From JBOHHM01 sp050725495 (lineage in GTDB: Bacteria; Pseudomonadota; Gammaproteobacteria; Burkholderiales; Burkholderiaceae_C): a stretch of DNA of 11,003 bases. The translations under genes were made by a program, and so were the position numbers. The stretch covers positions 1 through 11,003 of the forward strand of contig JBOHHM010000025.1 of assembly GCA_050725495.1 (NCBI GenBank), in the 5' to 3' direction. The notes below the pieces were generated by a model that had not been told where the DNA came from, did not search any database, and saw only the letters and a program-made list of their open reading frames with translations. Shown one piece after another: positions 1-5,474 of this stretch; positions within the stretch are counted from its first letter, which is position 1; each line of letters begins with the position of its first letter.

Positions 1-454
1 GGGTATGGGCCGCAGGTGCCAAGCCCAGAATTCCGATCACACTGCCATGGAGTTCATGGCCCAGCCGGATATCGGGGCGCCGTTCGCCCGACAGGCTCAT
101 TCCGAGCCCCCGGCGAAACAGCAGCAGCAAGCCGGCCAGCAGGTACTCGGCGTTGGCACGCACATTCGCGCTGGCGGGCTGGATCACGCGGATGCGGCGG
201 TCGCGGCAGGCTTCCAGATCGATGTGGTCCAGGCTCTCGTGCATGCAGGCCACGGCCTTGAGCCTGGGCGCGAAATCGAGGAACTCGCGCGTGACGGCCA
301 CGCGGGGCGTGACCAGGAGAGCCTGGGTCTTGTACACGGCTTTGCGCAAGGCGCTCGGGTCTTCTGCGAGTTGCGGCTGATAGTCGACCCTGTGCCGGGC
401 CTCCAGCCACAGCCGGGTTTCCGGTATCAGCGCCTCCAAAAGTAAGATATCCAC
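1..454 (-). CDS. D-2-hydroxyacid dehydrogenase-like protein, partial (C-terminus beyond window)
   Basis: The frame is open from a GTG at 454 to the window edge, giving 151 visible residues. A GGGGG-rich Shine-Dalgarno-like stretch (about 461-466) precedes the GTG, which fits this start. The fold is recognisable from the D-isomer-specific 2-hydroxyacid dehydrogenase family: an N-terminal catalytic half with LLVTP (47-51), then LKAVACMHESLDHIDLEAC (65-83) and the segment IRVIQPASANVRANAEYLLAG (88-108), which corresponds to the usual 'GI.V.N.P..N...VAE' helix. The nucleotide-binding loop should start at GSVIGILGLAPAA (137-149); the family normally has GxGxxG here, and this protein has GLAPAA. 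NAD(P) use is therefore uncertain. The active-site Arg, Glu and His lie outside the window, so substrate and activity cannot be judged. It is divergent from galU, with about 110 bases between the two starts. Confidence 0.75.
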   Translation of the reverse strand, partial: MDILLLEALIPETRLWLEARHRVDYQPQLAEDPSALRKAVYKTQALLVTPRVAVTREFLDFAPRLKAVACMHESLDHIDLEACRDRRIRVIQPASANVRANAEYLLAGLLLLFRRGLGMSLSGERRPDIRLGHELHGSVIGILGLAPAAHT

Positions 455-562
455 TTGGCCACCCCCTTTCCCTGTCCTTTTCCGGTGCTGCACGGTCACG
501 ATTGTTCTTCTGGTCGTGTGATGCGCAGCGGTTTTGGACCACTCTAGCCTTAAAAAGCAGGC

Positions 563-1456
563 ATGTCGATGCAAAAAATCACAACTATCCGCAAAGCCGT
601 CTTTCCCGTGGCCGGCCTGGGCACCCGCTTTCTGCCCGCCACCAAGGCGCAGCCCAAGGAGATGCTGCCGGTGGTCGACAAGCCGCTGATCCAGTACGCG
701 GTGGAAGAGGCCTACGCCGCCGGCATACGCCACATGATCTTCGTGACCGGGCGCAACAAGCGCGCGATCGAAGATCATTTCGACACGGCCTACGAGCTCG
801 AAAGCGCGCTCGAAGCCAGCCACAAGCACGAGCTGCTGGCCCTGGTGCGCTCGGTCCAACCGGCCGACATGGATTGCTCCTATGTGCGCCAACCGCGCTC
901 GCTAGGGCTGGGTCATGCCGTGCTGTGCGCCGAACACCTGGTGGGACAGGAGCCCTTTGCCGTGTTGCTGGCCGACGATTTGATGGTGGGCCCGGCACAG
1001 GGACTGCCCGTGCTGGCCCAGATGACGCGTGTGTTTGCCGGTCTGGGAAGCTCACTGCTCGCGGTGCAGGAAGTGCCGCCCGAGCAGGTGCACCGCTACG
1101 GCATTGTGGCGGGCGACCGGGTCGAAGACCGGCTGCTCAAGCTGCGCCAGATTGTCGAGAAGCCCCAGCCCGAGGCCGCCCCCTCACGCATGGGCGTGGC
1201 CGGGCGCTACATCCTGACCCCCGGCATTTTCGAGCAGATCCGCAACCAGCCGCAGGGAGCCCAGGGCGAAATCCAGCTCACCGATGGCATTGCCCGCCTG
1301 ATGGCGAGCGAGGCCGTGTATGCCTGGCAGTACGAGGGCAAGCGCTATGACTGCGGAAGCAAGGAGGGCTTCCTGGCCGCGACGGTGGAACTTGCGCTCC
1401 AGCACCCCGAAGTGGGCGAGTCCTTTCGCCGCTATCTGCGCGATCTGGGGCTGTAG
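563..1456 (+). CDS. galU: UTP--glucose-1-phosphate uridylyltransferase
   Basis: This cytoplasmic nucleotidyltransferase makes UDP-glucose from UTP and glucose 1-phosphate for envelope and capsule sugars. The 297-residue length is normal for bacterial GalU. The N-terminal signature [18 protein letters not shown] (11-28) gives the nucleotide-binding GxGTR loop, followed by [19 protein letters not shown] (33-51), and VEKP occurs in the substrate region about residue 199. The C-terminal [12 protein letters not shown] is also typical. The start is either ATG 563 or ATG 569. The only Shine-Dalgarno-like stretch, AGCAGG just before 563, is too close to the first ATG and about 7 bases from the second, so translation may begin at 569 with MQKI. 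The gene converges on tusA, with about 35 bases between the stop codons. Confidence 0.96.
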   Translation: MSMQKITTIRKAVFPVAGLGTRFLPATKAQPKEMLPVVDKPLIQYAVEEAYAAGIRHMIFVTGRNKRAIEDHFDTAYELESALEASHKHELLALVRSVQPADMDCSYVRQPRSLGLGHAVLCAEHLVGQEPFAVLLADDLMVGPAQGLPVLAQMTRVFAGLGSSLLAVQEVPPEQVHRYGIVAGDRVEDRLLKLRQIVEKPQPEAAPSRMGVAGRYILTPGIFEQIRNQPQGAQGEIQLTDGIARLMASEAVYAWQYEGKRYDCGSKEGFLAATVELALQHPEVGESFRRYLRDLGL

Positions 1457-1464
1457 ATCCGGGG

Positions 1465-1476
1465 CGCGGCGCCGCG
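1465..1476. other. 12-bp GC palindrome between convergent galU and tusA
   Basis: CGCGGCGCCGCG is a perfect 12-base palindrome in the short gap between the galU and tusA stop codons. It could form a hairpin in either transcript and slow polymerase. It has no T-tract on either side and no natural loop, so it does not qualify as a standard intrinsic terminator. In DNA this GC-rich it may be chance. Confidence 0.25.
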
Positions 1477-1491
1477 GACGGACGGGTGCGC

Positions 1492-1719
1492 CTAACGGCG
1501 GCGCAGGACGTGGATGTAGTCGCTGCCGACTGTGAGCTGCTCCACCAGCTCATTGCCGGTCTGCTTGGCAAAGGCCTGGAAGTCCCGCACCGAGCCGGCA
1601 TCGGTGGCCACGACCTTGAGCAACTGGCCGCTGAGCATCTCGGTCAAGGCCTTTTTGGCCTTGAGGATGGGCAGAGGGCAGTTCAGGCCGCGGGTATCGA
1701 GCTCTTTGTCGGTCTTCAT
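1492..1719 (-). CDS. tusA: TusA-family sulfur carrier protein
   Basis: This is a 75-residue protein of the TusA/SirA fold. The diagnostic motif is RGLNCPLPILKAKKAL, with CPxP at residues 14-17; the Cys is the persulfide-carrying residue in characterised TusA proteins, where it hands sulfur from cysteine desulfurase to tRNA thiolation or cofactor pathways. The length fits the family (about 75-85). The start at ATG 1719 is preceded by AAGGA at 1727-1731 with a 7-base spacer; a TTG one codon upstream would sit too close. It lies 27 bases downstream of the Nudix hydrolase on the same strand, so the two are probably co-transcribed, with cysM further upstream. The exact sulfur acceptor cannot be told from sequence; other TusA-like proteins serve molybdenum cofactor or sulfur oxidation. 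Confidence 0.9.
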   Translation of the reverse strand: MKTDKELDTRGLNCPLPILKAKKALTEMLSGQLLKVVATDAGSVRDFQAFAKQTGNELVEQLTVGSDYIHVLRRR

Positions 1720-1746
1720 CAAACAATCCTTGGGGTTGCCTCCATT

Positions 1747-2292
1747 TTAAGCACTGCGGCCCTCGTCGCGCCGGGGAAACTCGATGAACGCCGGTTCATG
1801 CCCGCGCGAGCGCAGCCAGTCGGCCAGCGCATAGCCGGTGCCGGCCGGCCAGCATTTGACGGTCTCGGGCGTGAACAGCCGGTAGTCCACCAGCTCGGGC
1901 GACAGCCGCACCTCGCCTTCGGCCACGGCGTGGTAGGCAATGATGATCTGGTTCATGCGCTGGAAGTCGTACACACCGATCAGCTCGAGCGCGCTGACAT
2001 CCAGATTGGTTTCTTCCTTGACCTCGCGCGCAATGCCGTCCTCGGGCGTCTCGCCGGCCTCCATGAAGCCGGTGATCAACGCGAACATCTTGCCCGGCCA
2101 GGCCGCGTTTTGCGCCAGCAGGATGCGGTCTCGGTATTCGATCACCGCGGCCAGCACCGGCGTGGGGTTGTTCCAGTGGGTGTAAGCACAGGCGGGGCAG
2201 CGCAGGCGCTGTTTTTCGCCGCCGTCTTCCATCTGCGCAATGAACTGCAGCGGCGTGGCACAGCTCGGGCAAAACCTGAATTCGTGATGCAT
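1747..2292 (-). CDS. Nudix hydrolase with N-terminal zinc ribbon (NudC-like)
   Basis: This 181-residue protein has two domains. Residues 8-35 form a four-cysteine zinc ribbon (CPSC at 8-11, CPAC at 32-35). Residues 45-145 form a Nudix domain with the box G75-x5-E81-x7-R89-E90-V-x-E93-E94-T-N-L, which matches Gx5Ex7REUxEExGU except that the last Gly is Asn. The Glu residues would bind the metal for hydrolysis of a nucleoside diphosphate linked to another group. The architecture resembles NADH pyrophosphatase NudC, but I do not see the SQPWPFPxS motif that marks NudC substrates, so the substrate is unknown. It lies between cysM and tusA on the same strand. No Shine-Dalgarno is visible before ATG 2292; a palindromic repeat occupies that position. 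Confidence 0.88.
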   Translation of the reverse strand: MHHEFRFCPSCATPLQFIAQMEDGGEKQRLRCPACAYTHWNNPTPVLAAVIEYRDRILLAQNAAWPGKMFALITGFMEAGETPEDGIAREVKEETNLDVSALELIGVYDFQRMNQIIIAYHAVAEGEVRLSPELVDYRLFTPETVKCWPAGTGYALADWLRSRGHEPAFIEFPRRDEGRSA

Positions 2293-2295
2293 GTT

Positions 2296-2333
2296 GCTAT
2301 TTATTTGATAGCAAATAACGCCCGTTTATCGGG
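2296..2333. repeat. Copy 1 of GCTAT-N7-ATAGC intergenic palindrome, with a second hairpin
   Basis: GCTATTTATTTGATAGC (2296-2312) has 5-base inverted arms and a 7-base centre, and is followed by a second small hairpin CCCG-TTTAT-CGGG (2321-2333). The same 17-base architecture recurs twice more in this window in the same orientation. It lies in the 65-base gap between cysM and the Nudix gene and ends only 3 bases before the Nudix ATG, taking the place of a ribosome-binding site. Confidence 0.7.
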
Positions 2334-2357
2334 AGCTACAGCCTGGTTTGATTCAAA

Positions 2358-3260
2358 CTACGCAGGGAAAACGCCGGTCGACAGGTAGCGGTCGCCGCGG
2401 TCGCAGACAACGAACACAATGGTCGCGTTCTCCACGGTTTTGGCAATCTCCTGCGCGACCCAGCAGGCCCCGGCCGTGGAGATGCCGGCAAAAATGCCTT
2501 CCTCGCGCGCCATGCGGCGGCACATCTCCTCGGCGTCGTCCTGGCTCACATAGACCAGTTCGTCGACCCAGGTCGGATCGTAGATCTTGGGCAGGTACTC
2601 CTGCGGCCATTTGCGGATGCCGGGAATGCGCGAGCCTTCGCTGGGCTGGGCGCCGATGGTCCGAACAGCCGGGTTCTTCTCCTTCAGAAAGCGCGACACG
2701 CCGGTAATGGTGCCGGTCGTGCCCATGGCGCTCACGAAATGCGTGATCCGGCCCTGGGTGTCGGCCCAGATCTCGGGCCCCGTGGTTTCGTAATGGACGC
2801 GCGGGTTGTCGGCATTGGCAAACTGGTCGAGCACCCGGCCCTTGCCTTCCCGCTGCATGTTCTCGGCCAGGTCGCGCGCGTACTCCATGCCGCCGCTCTT
2901 GGGCGTGAGGATCAGCTCGGCGCCGAAGGCCTTCATGGTCTGGGCGCGCTCGACCGACAAGTCCTCCGGCATGACCAGCACCATGCGGTAACCCTTGATG
3001 GCCGCCGCCATGGCCAGCGCGATGCCGGTGTTGCCCGAGGTGGCCTCGATCAGCGTGTCGCCAGGCTGGATCTCGCCGCGCTCCTCGGCGCGCTTGATCA
3101 TGGAGAGCGCAGGCCGGTCCTTGACCGAGCCTGCCGGGTTGTTGCCCTCGAGCTTGGCGAGAACGACGTTGCCACGTTTGGCATTGTCGGCCGCGCCAAT
3201 GCGCTGCAAGGCCGCCAGAGGGGTCTTGCCGATCGCGTCTTCAATGGTTGGGTACTTCAT
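2358..3260 (-). CDS. cysM: Cysteine synthase B (O-acetylserine sulfhydrylase)
   Basis: This PLP enzyme of the fold-type II family makes cysteine from O-acetylserine and sulfide; CysM also accepts thiosulfate. With ATG 3260 as start it has 300 residues, close to E. coli CysM (303). LEGNNPAGSVKDR holds the PLP-binding lysine (K47), TSGNTG at 74-79 is the substrate loop, GTTGTITG is the phosphate-binding loop, and the end DRGDRYLSTGVF is characteristic. EGNNPAGSVKDR and the lack of CysK-like features favour CysM over CysK. An in-frame GTG three codons upstream (3269) is possible, but neither start has a well-placed ribosome-binding site; the strong AAGGAGG lies 30 bases upstream of the ATG and seems to serve a short leader ORF. 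It probably heads the cysM-Nudix-tusA group. Confidence 0.95.
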   Translation of the reverse strand: MKYPTIEDAIGKTPLAALQRIGAADNAKRGNVVLAKLEGNNPAGSVKDRPALSMIKRAEERGEIQPGDTLIEATSGNTGIALAMAAAIKGYRMVLVMPEDLSVERAQTMKAFGAELILTPKSGGMEYARDLAENMQREGKGRVLDQFANADNPRVHYETTGPEIWADTQGRITHFVSAMGTTGTITGVSRFLKEKNPAVRTIGAQPSEGSRIPGIRKWPQEYLPKIYDPTWVDELVYVSQDDAEEMCRRMAREEGIFAGISTAGACWVAQEIAKTVENATIVFVVCDRGDRYLSTGVFPA

Positions 3261-3277
3261 AGCTTGCACTGTGCCAT
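3257..3277 (-). CDS. Putative six-codon leader peptide MAQCKL overlapping the cysM start
   Basis: The frame ATG-GCA-CAG-TGC-AAG-CTA-TGA encodes MAQCKL and ends in an ATGA overlap with the cysM ATG, the classic layout for translational coupling. A full AAGGAGG lies upstream (3291-3297) with a 13-base spacer, longer than ideal. It is still closer to this ATG than to either cysM start. The fourth codon is Cys, in front of a cysteine biosynthesis gene. All of this is visible in the sequence; that the peptide is made, or that cysteinyl-tRNA levels tune cysM, is inference. Six codons can arise by chance. Confidence 0.35.
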   Translation of the reverse strand: MAQCKL

Positions 3278-3280
3278 AAT
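3275..3280 (+). promoter_or_regulatory. Possible -10 element of the tRNA-Leu promoter
   Basis: CATAAT matches TATAAT at five of six positions and lies 20 bases before the mature tRNA 5' end, leaving room for a short leader. No good -35 is seen at the expected distance inside the cysM 5' coding region, so the promoter call is tentative. Confidence 0.3.
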
Positions 3281-3290
3281 TTCGGACTTA

Positions 3291-3297
3291 CCTCCTT
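3291..3297 (-). promoter_or_regulatory. Strong Shine-Dalgarno (AAGGAGG) upstream of cysM
   Basis: AAGGAGG followed by T matches the anti-Shine-Dalgarno almost fully. It is 30 bases from the cysM ATG, 21 from the alternative GTG and 13 from the MAQCKL ATG. It therefore favours entry of ribosomes at the leader ORF, with cysM reached by coupling. It lies just 4 bases from the 5' end of the opposing tRNA gene. Confidence 0.5.
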
Positions 3298-3300
3298 GCT

Positions 3301-3385
3301 GCCGGAGTGGTGAAATTGGTAGACGCAGGGGACTCAAAATCCCCCGCCGCAAGGCGTGCCGGTTCGATTCCGGCCTCCGGCACCA
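3301..3385 (+). tRNA. tRNA-Leu, anticodon CAA
   Basis: A full class II cloverleaf can be folded. The acceptor stem GCCGGAG pairs with CTCCGGC (3375-3381), followed by discriminator A and an encoded CCA (3383-3385). The anticodon stem GGGGA/TCCCC (3328-3332, 3340-3344) encloses loop CTCAAAA with anticodon CAA at 3335-3337, which reads UUG codons. The long variable arm CGCC-GCAA-GGCG (3345-3356) is typical of leucine tRNAs, and the T arm GCCGG-TTCGATT-CCGGC is intact. It is head to head with cysM, 40 bases from its ATG. No integrase or duplicated 3' end is seen nearby, so it is not evidently used as an attachment site. Confidence 0.97.
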
Positions 3386-3399
3386 CCGCTTCGGCGGTG
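3384..3399 (+). terminator. UUCG-loop hairpin at the tRNA-Leu 3' end
   Basis: CACCGC-TTCG-GCGGTG is a perfect 6-bp stem with the very stable UUCG tetraloop. Its first two bases are the last two of the encoded CCA. It is followed by AATTCTC, a weak U-rich tail. It may stop transcription or mark the end of the precursor for 3' trimming. Confidence 0.5.
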
Positions 3400-3420
3400 A
3401 ATTCTCAGCGCCCTCCTCTC

Positions 3421-3449
3421 TTGCATCCGAACTGATTTGGGCGCATTCT
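3421..3449 (+). promoter_or_regulatory. Weak candidate promoter for the HtrA-fold gene
   Basis: TTGCAT (3421-3426) and CATTCT (3444-3449) are separated by 17 bases, each matching the sigma-70 consensus at three of six positions. This would start transcription about 30 bases before the ATG at 3487. The match is poor and read-through from the tRNA promoter is an alternative. Confidence 0.22.
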
Positions 3450-3468
3450 GTGTCCTAGGCATGCGCCC
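3439..3468. repeat. Perfect 8-bp inverted repeat just upstream of the HtrA-fold gene
   Basis: GGGCGCAT (3439-3446) and ATGCGCCC (3461-3468) form a perfect 8-bp stem with a 14-base loop. The right arm ends 5 bases before the GGAGGAG ribosome-binding site of the next gene. It could be an operator, a leader hairpin acting on translation, or part of a boundary after the tRNA. No T-tract follows, so a terminator is unlikely. Confidence 0.45.
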
Positions 3469-3486
3469 GTGCCGGAGGAGTCCATC

Positions 3487-4509
3487 ATGCGCCCACTGCA
3501 TTGGTTCCGGATTGTCATTGCGGCTTTGCTGCTGGCACTGGGCCAGGTCCTGGCGGCCACGCCGCAGGCCCCCGGCGCGCAGGCGGTGATTGACGCGCTC
3601 AGCAAGGCCAACGCAGCGGTCGTGGGCATCCAGGTGACGGTGACCGAGGGTGCGCGTTCCGCCGAAACCCTGGGCTGGCAGCGCAGCGGCTCGGGTGTCG
3701 TGATCGGCCCCGACGGGCTGATCCTGACCATTGGCTACCTGGTGTTGGAGGCCGACCAGATCCAGGTCTTCACCCAGGACAACAGAACCCTGCCCGCCAG
3801 GGCCGTGGCCTACGACCAGGCCACGGGCTTTGGGCTGATCAAGCCGCTGCTGCCGCTGCGGGGCATCAGCCCCGTCGTGCTGGGCAGCCTCAAAAGCCTG
3901 GAGCTGGGCGAGCCGGTGATGGCCTCCACCGGCGGCGAGGACGGCGATGTGGTCATGACCCAGCTGGTCAGCAAACGCGCGTTCTCGGGCTACTGGGAGT
4001 ACCACATCGAGGCGGCGCTGTTCACCAGCCCCCCCATAGGAAACCATTCCGGCGCGCCGCTGTTCAACCAGAGGGGTGAACTGGTCGGCATTGGCAGCCT
4101 GTTCATGTTCGACGTCATGGGCGACAACCGGCGCTTTCCCGGCAACATGTTTGTGCCTGTGGATCTGCTCAAGCCCATCCTGGCCGAACTCAAGCGCACC
4201 GGCAGCAGCAAGCCCAGCCGCCGTCCTTGGCTGGGATTGAGTTCCAGCGAGCAGAGCGGGCGGGTGCAGGTGATCCGCGTCAGCCAGGAAAGCCCAGCCC
4301 AGGCGGCCGGACTGCAGCCCGGCGATGTGGTGCTGGCCGTGGACGGCGCCAAGGTCGCGACGCTGGAGGCGTTCTACAAGAAGCTGTGGGCCCACGCCGA
4401 GCCCGACGCCGAAATCCAGCTAACCGTGCTGCAGGGCGCGGACATCAAGACCATCACGCTCAAGGCGGTGGACCGCATGAGCCTGCTCAAGAAGCCGGCG
4501 GGGATTTGA
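3487..4509 (+). CDS. Secreted HtrA-fold protein with PDZ domain; catalytic His and Asp replaced
   Basis: The start is ATG 3487, 6 bases after GGAGGAG (3474-3480); a GTG at 3469 would lack such a site. The product is 340 residues. Residues 1-24 form a signal peptide (RIVIAALLLALGQVLA). Residues 40-230 align with the S1C trypsin-like domain of DegP/HtrA proteins, and 246-325 form a PDZ domain (GRVQVIRVSQESPAQAAGLQPGDVVLAVDG). At the catalytic positions, the usual TNNHVV is TIGYLV, giving Tyr84 for His; the usual D-x-x-x-D-[IL]-AL is DQATGFGLI, giving Gly114 for Asp; the serine motif survives as NHSGAPL with Ser188. So the fold is clear but proteolysis is unlikely. A role in binding misfolded or partner proteins in the periplasm is inference. 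Its 3' end overlaps the opposing SDR gene by 23 bases. Confidence 0.85.
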   Translation: MRPLHWFRIVIAALLLALGQVLAATPQAPGAQAVIDALSKANAAVVGIQVTVTEGARSAETLGWQRSGSGVVIGPDGLILTIGYLVLEADQIQVFTQDNRTLPARAVAYDQATGFGLIKPLLPLRGISPVVLGSLKSLELGEPVMASTGGEDGDVVMTQLVSKRAFSGYWEYHIEAALFTSPPIGNHSGAPLFNQRGELVGIGSLFMFDVMGDNRRFPGNMFVPVDLLKPILAELKRTGSSKPSRRPWLGLSSSEQSGRVQVIRVSQESPAQAAGLQPGDVVLAVDGAKVATLEAFYKKLWAHAEPDAEIQLTVLQGADIKTITLKAVDRMSLLKKPAGI

Positions 4510-5431
4510 CGGCCAGACCGCTCGCCACCGTCGGGTACTTCAAGGCCAGGCGCAACTCGCGCTTCATTCGCGCGTTGTCCATGCGCCGCGACTCCCCCAT
4601 GAAGCTCAGCAGCACCAGCGGCAGTTGCTGCTGCGCCGTGCTGCGCGCCACGCGCGGCGGGCGCGGCAGGCCGTACAAATCGGCGGCCAGGTCGAAATAG
4701 TCCCCCATCTTGAGCTGGCTGTCGTCGTTGACGTTGTAGATGCGCTGCGGCTGGCCGCGCCACAGCGCCGCCAGGCAGGCGCTTGCCAGATCGTCGGCAT
4801 GGATGTGATTGGTGTAGACGTCATCGGCTGCCTCAAGCACCGGCGTGCGCTTGAGCAGGCGCTCGCGCGGTGTGCCGCCTTCGCGATCGCTCGCGTAGAT
4901 GCCGGGAATGCGCAAAATGCTGCTGCGCACCCGGGCTGCGCGGCCAAAGAAACGCACCGCCCTTTCAGCATCGACTCGACGGTAAGCCCTCGGGGTGCGG
5001 GCGTTGGGCGCTCTTGTTTCTGTAGCAAACTCACCCTGACAGTCGCCATAGACACCGCTGGTTGAAGCATAGACCAGCGAGGCCGGCAACGACCTCAGGC
5101 GCAGCATGCGCAGCAGGGCCTGGGTGCGCGGATCGCGCCACCACATCGGATGCCCCTCGCCCGGCGGCGGCGCCAGATGCACGACCCGGGTCGCCAGGCC
5201 GGCGAGGCGGCGCAGGCTGGCCGGCGCGTCCAGGTTACCCAGCAAGGGCGTGATGCCCCGTTGGCGCAGTTCGCCGACGCGCTGCGCCGACGAGGTCAGC
5301 GCGATCGTCCGCACCCGCTCGGGCAAGGCCCGCGCCAGCCGCAGCCCCACATCGCCACAGCCGACGATCAAGACCCGCTCGCGGCGAAAGCGTGAGGGCA
5401 ACGCGCCGAGCGGATTCTGGTTTGAGGGCAC
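4487..5431 (-). CDS. Atypical SDR / NAD-dependent epimerase-like protein (YeeZ-like)
   Basis: With GTG 5431 as start the product has 314 residues; a TTG at 5401 (304 residues) is the alternative, and neither has a clear ribosome-binding site. The Rossmann loop is RVLIVGCGDVGLRLA with G24-x-G26-x-x-G29, and VYASTSGVYGD (120-130) is the conserved strand of extended SDR proteins. The position of the catalytic YxxxK reads Y150-R-R-V-D154, so the lysine is absent. YTNHIHADDLASACLAAL (206-223) and RIYNVNDD (230-237) follow the epimerase pattern. This combination is typical of atypical SDR proteins related to E. coli YeeZ, which keep the dinucleotide fold but lack the full catalytic set. Substrate is unknown. 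It is divergent from the ferredoxin reductase gene with 43 bases between starts. Confidence 0.82.
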   Translation of the reverse strand: MPSNQNPLGALPSRFRRERVLIVGCGDVGLRLARALPERVRTIALTSSAQRVGELRQRGITPLLGNLDAPASLRRLAGLATRVVHLAPPPGEGHPMWWRDPRTQALLRMLRLRSLPASLVYASTSGVYGDCQGEFATETRAPNARTPRAYRRVDAERAVRFFGRAARVRSSILRIPGIYASDREGGTPRERLLKRTPVLEAADDVYTNHIHADDLASACLAALWRGQPQRIYNVNDDSQLKMGDYFDLAADLYGLPRPPRVARSTAQQQLPLVLLSFMGESRRMDNARMKRELRLALKYPTVASGLAVKSPPAS

Positions 5432-5474
5432 AATCAAGAATGTTGAGGAAAAGATCCCCGAGGATACCGAAAAG

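Noticed and set aside
54..542. Minus-strand frame of 162 codons at the left end
   Set aside because: The neighbouring frame from GTG 454 gives a clear D-2-hydroxyacid dehydrogenase sequence; this one is Arg/Pro/Gly-rich without motifs.
3301..3385. tRNA-Leu as an integration site of a mobile element
   Set aside because: No integrase, no second copy of the tRNA 3' end within the window, and housekeeping-type genes on both sides.
3469..3486. Upstream GTG start for the HtrA-fold gene
   Set aside because: It would include the GGAGGAG site inside the coding region and put charged residues before the signal peptide; ATG 3487 has ideal spacing.
3334..4395. Long minus-strand open frame (353 codons) opposite the HtrA-fold gene
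   Set aside because: Composition is Gln/His/Gly/Arg-rich with no recognisable motifs, and it also runs antisense through the tRNA variable arm. It is the expected mirror of a GC-rich coding gene.
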